NCBI GenBank assembly: GCA_025267735.1 | Contig: CM046311.1 | Location: forward strand, 23,148,020 to 23,212,019 | Source: Mactra quadrangularis | Taxonomy: Eukaryota > Mollusca > Bivalvia > Venerida > Mactridae | DNA: 64,000 bases | Reading direction: 5' to 3' | Part shown: piece by piece, positions 43,401 through 49,400 of the stretch | Numbering within the stretch: the stretch's first letter is position 1 | How the letters are laid out: each line of letters opens with the position of its first letter | Program-made: the position numbers and the translations under genes | Notes under the pieces: model-generated | What the model saw: the letters and a program-made list of their open reading frames with translations, nothing else | What the model was told of the DNA's origin: nothing | The model's database searches: none

Positions 43401-46400
43401 TTTGACAAATAATTTTTAACTTGTTAGACCAGTTCGCGGATGACGTCACAAGCACCTGCTACCTATATTTTGGCTGATTTACTGGTTGGCAGAAAGTAAC
43501 CAATGTTAACATACATTTGATAGCAGCAGAATGTTTAAATCATGATAACTTTTTTATCTATTGGTCGATTTCTATGATATTGATATTGATACAAAGCTTT
43601 TGAAATTCATATTTTTAAAATTTAAGAAAATTGCCAAAATTTTTATTCAAAAAAATATATGAGGTGATTTAAACCTGTCTTTTGAACTATCTACTTGCCG
43701 GTTTGAAGCACTAGGTTTAAACACTCGCCAATAAAAAACAATTCCTTTTTGACAAATAAATTTTAATTATTCAAAATATGAATTTCAAGACCTTTCTAGT
43801 GATATAAAATACTAAATTGTTTGATGAAAAATGACTTAGTAATTGCAATTTTAAAATTACTGTGTTTTCATTGTATTTACTCGCTATCATTTCTTGCCAA
43901 CCAGCGAACGGTTACCTGTAGTCTTTATCAGCTCCTTGTTACTATTTATAGACATCATAAAAATAACAATGAACTGGTGGAGCTGTGACTCTCAAAGTGT
44001 AAACCCCGGAAACTGGACGTAGTGAGGCTAATTTAATAATTATTGGGTAATATGTCAGACTTTTTACTAGAAACCGGTTCACATCTGGAGACGTAATTCA
44101 TTTTACCCATAAAATATTGTGTTTGACACGTAACTTTTTATTGTTACAAAATAAAAAAACACTTTGGAAAGCAATAGAAGTCTACCCAAAAAAAATAATC
44201 TACGAACGAAGCAAAATTTCGTAAAACACTGCATTACAATAGTGTGGCCTTTATTTTTTCGCGCGTGTCAGGGCCGTCCAATCGAAGAGGGGTTTTTCTA
44301 TGTTTCCCCCGTACGTCATTCTCAGTGCTTATAAAATCATCCAATAGAACGGCGGATTTCCGAAATCCCAGAGACGTCATTATACAGAAATGTAGATCAA
44401 AATCCAGCTTAGACAGCTACGCCAAAAAATGCTTGAAATCGCTGTGTTTAGCCGTGTATTCACAGCGTATCCAAATCGTCCCAAGTCTATTTATAGAAGA
44501 CAAGGATAAGCGTGTCCGGGTAAAGATGTAAAACCATTGAGTCTATTTTTAGAATTCAAGGAATTAGCGCGCTCTGGTAACGATATGCAAAACCATTGAT
44601 TTAGATTTGCCCCACAGTAGGGAAGATAGGTTTGCGTTTTTTTCGGCGTAGCTGTCTAAGCTGGATTTTGATCTACATTTCTGTATAATGACGTCTCTGG
44701 GATTTCGGAAATCCGCCGTTCTATTGGATGATTTTATAAGCACTGAGAATGACGTACGGGGGAAACAGAGAAAACCCCCTCTTCGATTGGATGGCCCTGA
44801 CACGCGCGAAAAAATAAAGGCCACACTATTGTAATGCAGTGTTTTACGAAATTTTGCTTCGTTCGTAGATTTTTTTTTTTTGGTAGACTTCTATTGCTTT
44901 CCAAAGTGTTTTTTTATTTTGTAACAATAAAAAGTTAAGTGTCAAACACAATATTTTATGGGTAAAATGAATTACGTCTCCAGATGTGAACCGGTTTCTA
45001 GTAAAAAGTCTGACATATTACCCAATAATTATTAAATTAGCCTCACTACGTCCAGTTTCCGGGGTTTACACTTTGAGAGTCACAGCTCCACATATAGACC
45101 AGGGGCCACTTTCACGAAACAACTTAAGTTCATTTTTAAACTTAAGTTGTTGCTTAAGTCTAGTTTTTATCTTATCACTGTTTCACAAAAAAACTTAAGT
45201 CGATTTTGAAACATAAACGTAAGACATAACTTAAGTCACCTAGGGAGGTGACTTAAGTCTAAAACAGGTGACATAAGTCAGAAATTTCAATATGGCTGCG
45301 CCCAATTTTTTTTATTCGGAGGTGTCATTTATGTAGGCCGCGAAAAATTAGAATATATTTTACCCACTAAAAGTGTTTGACGACAAATACTTAATAAATA
45401 CGTATGTACATGTTATTCAGACCAGCTAGTTACCTACAAGCAGGTCACATAGTTTACCAGTTTACATGACAATTCTTGTTGCATTAAAGTTCTATGCTAC
45501 TGGCAATTATACCAGAATTCAAATTGCATGACCCATAGAATAAATGGCATTCAAAAACATATATGTACCACTATTTCTATGAAGAGGCGAACAAATAAAA
45601 TTTGTGTGTAAAGACGATTAAAGCTATCCGACAACAAAATCGTCAGGTTTGAATGCAAAATAAAAGCAAACAAATTAAATAATGTATCAGTGAATGTTAA
45701 AAAGCAACGAAATGCAGAATTTAAATAAGAAAATATTGATTTACCTTTTCAGTGATAGCCTTACAAATCCAATTATTTGGCTGCTTTCTAATTAGTCATG
45801 AAAGCTTTGCCTTCCGAGTGATTTTGTTTTGTTTTTCAAACTCTACATACATATTACATTAACCCCTTTATTGTTTTACTTTCGTTCCCTGCATGTACAA
45901 GGATGACACGAAGACATCGTGTATTGATATTTGATGTGTTTGTGTAATGTGTATATAAGTCCTTGCTAAAAGATTGTACATGTATCACATCATACTATTG
46001 ACGATTTACACATTACCGGTTTAAAATAGACAGATTTAACAGCGTAGCTATGAAACATTGATATAGTCAAAACTTAAGACCAGACTTAAGTCAGGAACAG
46101 ATAAGATTGTCATAAGTTTTTTCGAGAAACTGATTTAGAAAAAACTTAAGTTCACCACAACTTTCAACTTAAGTCCAAGCTTAAGTCTTGACTTATGAAA
46201 AAACTTAAGATTTTTTGTGAAAGTGGCCCCTGTTCATTGTTATTGTTATGATGTCTATAAATAGTAACAAGGAGCTGATAAAGACTACAGGTAACCGTTC
46301 GCTGGTTGGCAAGAAATGATAGCGAGTAAATACAATGAAAACACAGTAATTTTAAAATTGCAATTACTAAGTCATTTTTCATCAAACAATTTTGCATTTT

Positions 46401-49400
46401 ATATCACTAGAAAGGTCTTGAAATTCATATTTTGAATATCTAAAAATTATTTGTCAAAAAGAATTGTTTTTTGTTGGCGTGTGTTTTAATGATCTGCCCT
46501 ATGAAACATGTAATATTCATAGCTCGAAGAGTTATGTTTAATCAATTTAATCGTGCGGTTAAAGTGCTACTAGGGTATCAGTATTTTTTGTGAGCCACAA
46601 AATAAGAAATCTAGATGAATCGGTCTAGTAAACGCAGTTGTACCCCTTGTATATAATTAAAGGTATGTTGGAAAAATCAAAGGGAGGTAACTTGACAATT
46701 CCCTGTGGTTATCAGTGTACGGCAATTGCATTGGCTGTCATATTGTTTACGGTAGGCAATCATGTGCCAAGTCTGCGAAACTGGTCTGCAAATGTTGTTG
46801 ATGAAATGATGATGCGTGGTCACAACTTGTATGAGCAAATACTAACGGAATCTGGCAATCCATCACCACGTCAAAAAATAGGTTTTAACATTAGTGGTCC
46901 TATGTAAATGGCTCTTCTGTGACCTTTGACCTTTTCCTCAGGTGAGCACCCAGGGCCCTTTGGGCCCTCTTGTTTTTAAATCGACGCCGTTTGTCTTTTT
47001 TAAAGACATTTCTTGTTTCAACAAATGCGAGTTTTAAAAAGAAAAACACATTTTATAATTAGCTATGCATATTTTCTGGGGTTATATTGCAACTTTCTTG
47101 AAACTGGTTATAGTTCATACATTAATAATGGTATTTTCTGGTAATACAAGCAGATAACCCGACAAAACATTGCGTGGTAGAGTTCATACACGCACCCCTA
47201 TTTTGACTGTCCGACGTCCATTTTTTCATCATGTGACCTCAAATGCATCGTTCTGAATGGCTCACGGCAACCGGTGTCGACACAAAAATGCTCAAATCTT
47301 GATAATTGTTATTATCGCTGCCGAGGCAGCGATAATTATTGATATTTGCCAATATTTTATTTGAAAAGATAAGACACCAATATCGAAATTATATTTTAAG
47401 AAATAACTTTGCAGACTTTAACTATTAAAAGAATCGTCGATTGCTTCATCATATATTGTTGTAAATATTATATATTTCAACTGTTAGAGCATTTATCATT
47501 TGAAAACTAATTTGATATGATTCATATATTTTAATAATATACCTTTTTTTCTTATTAGCCGACTGTATAAATAAAGAAGCGTAATCGTGTAACATTGACT
47601 CTTAATTCTTACTCTTACTGAGCTCTATTGGCGATCTTTTCTAACTATGATTAAGTGCAGCGGACCAGTTAATTTTAAGAGCATAAGAGTTACGGACCAG
47701 GGTTGAGTTCAGTAACTGCGAACGTTATAGAACGTTCCGCAACGATACATTCGGAAGTCCTCGTCCATTTGCTGCGAATAATCTCGGACATATTTGGACG
47801 CTATTTTGAAATGTCCGGCGTTAAAGTAAACAAATGTATGACCGAGGAGTTCCGAATTCATCGTTATGTAACGTACTGTAGCGTTTTGTGTAATTGAACT
47901 TGCTTCTGGTTATAGATCGAGCAGATGTAAGATTATTTTTGCAGACTTTTTTTAATTATGAAAAGTTTGGTACTATATTGACGGACTATTGACCAGACGG
48001 ACCAGGTAATTTTAAGAGAGTTAAAATGACGGACATTTACACCTAGGTGAAAAGCTCGCCAGTTTTTAATTTGTTCGAATGGAGTATGTTTTCTCGAGTC
48101 CGAGTGAATTCATTATTAAGAAAAATGATTTCTATTCGAAATAGCTTGCCTTTTGTATTTAAGTGCATCTTTTCGGAATTAAAATGCATGTTAAATCCTT
48201 TCGTGTATCCGGCAACAAAATTCTTCCGTAACAAGTAAAGGTATGACTACTCTCTAATACACTGGTTTGAAAGATTCACTCGCTGACTCGCTGACTCTCT
48301 ACCTCTGCTTAAGTACTATGCGCAAACTGATATTTCTATTTCAAGGCAAAGACACACACATTTAGATTGCATGACTGTCTCGTGATTAAAAAATAAATGC
48401 AATAAATGCAACAAATGTTCACGCCTGTAAAATCAAAATGTCGAAATTCAAAGATGCTGGACAGTTATGCATTAGTTAGATGATTGGTTACACGGATTGG
48501 TAAGAACAGATCCGCAATGTGAGGAGCACTTGACTAAACAGAAGCGATAAGTCATGTAAATAGCTTCTGTTCTGAAGAACTATGTTTTCCCTTCTGCCGA
48601 TCTTTTTAAGCGTCATGCAAATATGAATTACTGGAAATAAATCCAACTAAAACCAAACATCCTGTCGGCATAAAGATGGTGTCTAGATCCAGACCATTCG
48701 CGTACTCCAAATTTGTCAAGATTCTCAATCTAACTAGTATCGAGAATCTTACTAGGCTATTGGAACGAGATTGTTACATTTGAACAGAAAAACGTTTTAT
48801 GACAAGTTACCTTTTAATTACTGAAAAACCTTAACATGACAATTCAATATAATGCTCTTTTGAGTTACCTTTAGATTATACTTAATCATTCTTTTTTTTT
48901 TGCCGTGACAATCCCTTTGCTGCATTTAGCAGCAATTTTTTACTTGTCTTACTCGTTAGCGAGTTTAGCCATGGTCAGAATAATATCAATCTAGGATTGT
49001 CTAATTTCAAAGGTCAAGAGAATTGTTGTTTTGATTATTTCTCCAGATGAAAAAGTATTCTGGAAATCATACGTTGCTGTCTTGAATGGAGCAGAGATTT
49101 GCAAATAGTTAGTTACAACTGAGTTGTGTCAACCTGTTTCTTACATTTAACCCTCGACTTAGAATATATAGTGAACGTTTAATTCTCTGACGAGAGGAAA
49201 TCTTCTAAAACACATTTTATTCTTCAGCACACCCAGAACATTGTGTTCATACATACGGACTGGCTTTAAACAGAGCCCCAATACGTAGAGCATCTGGTGG
49301 ATTTTGGATTTCTGAACGAGGATGTAAACAAGCTTGTGTAAAAGAAGAGAGGTTTAGATGTGCCAGTGTGTATGTTATGCCTAATCCACGTAGTGGTAGA

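Larger units (their letters stand above)
44645..47016 (+). repeat. Palindrome 1, right arm
   Basis: Inverted copy of the left arm, very similar along its length, interrupted by the CAGGGG element at 45100-46232. It ends with the GGGCCCTTTGGGCCC hairpin (46954-46968) and the complement of ACAAGAAATGTC. Confidence 0.9.
41792..49227. other. Gene 1 intron 12
   Basis: Contains the 4.2-kb palindrome (42838-47016), a hairpin TCACGGCGTCTCAACGCCGTGA at about 42438-42459, a 24-bp hairpin (47312-47337) and a fold-back element (47697-47908). From 47910 to 49227 nothing is recognised. Confidence 0.6.

Noticed and set aside
44244..44824. Mirror ORFs starting [16 protein letters not shown] in the two palindrome arms
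   Set aside because: No recognisable domain. They differ at their C-termini, where the arms end, and overlap promoter-like non-coding sequence. Likely chance frames duplicated with the arm.
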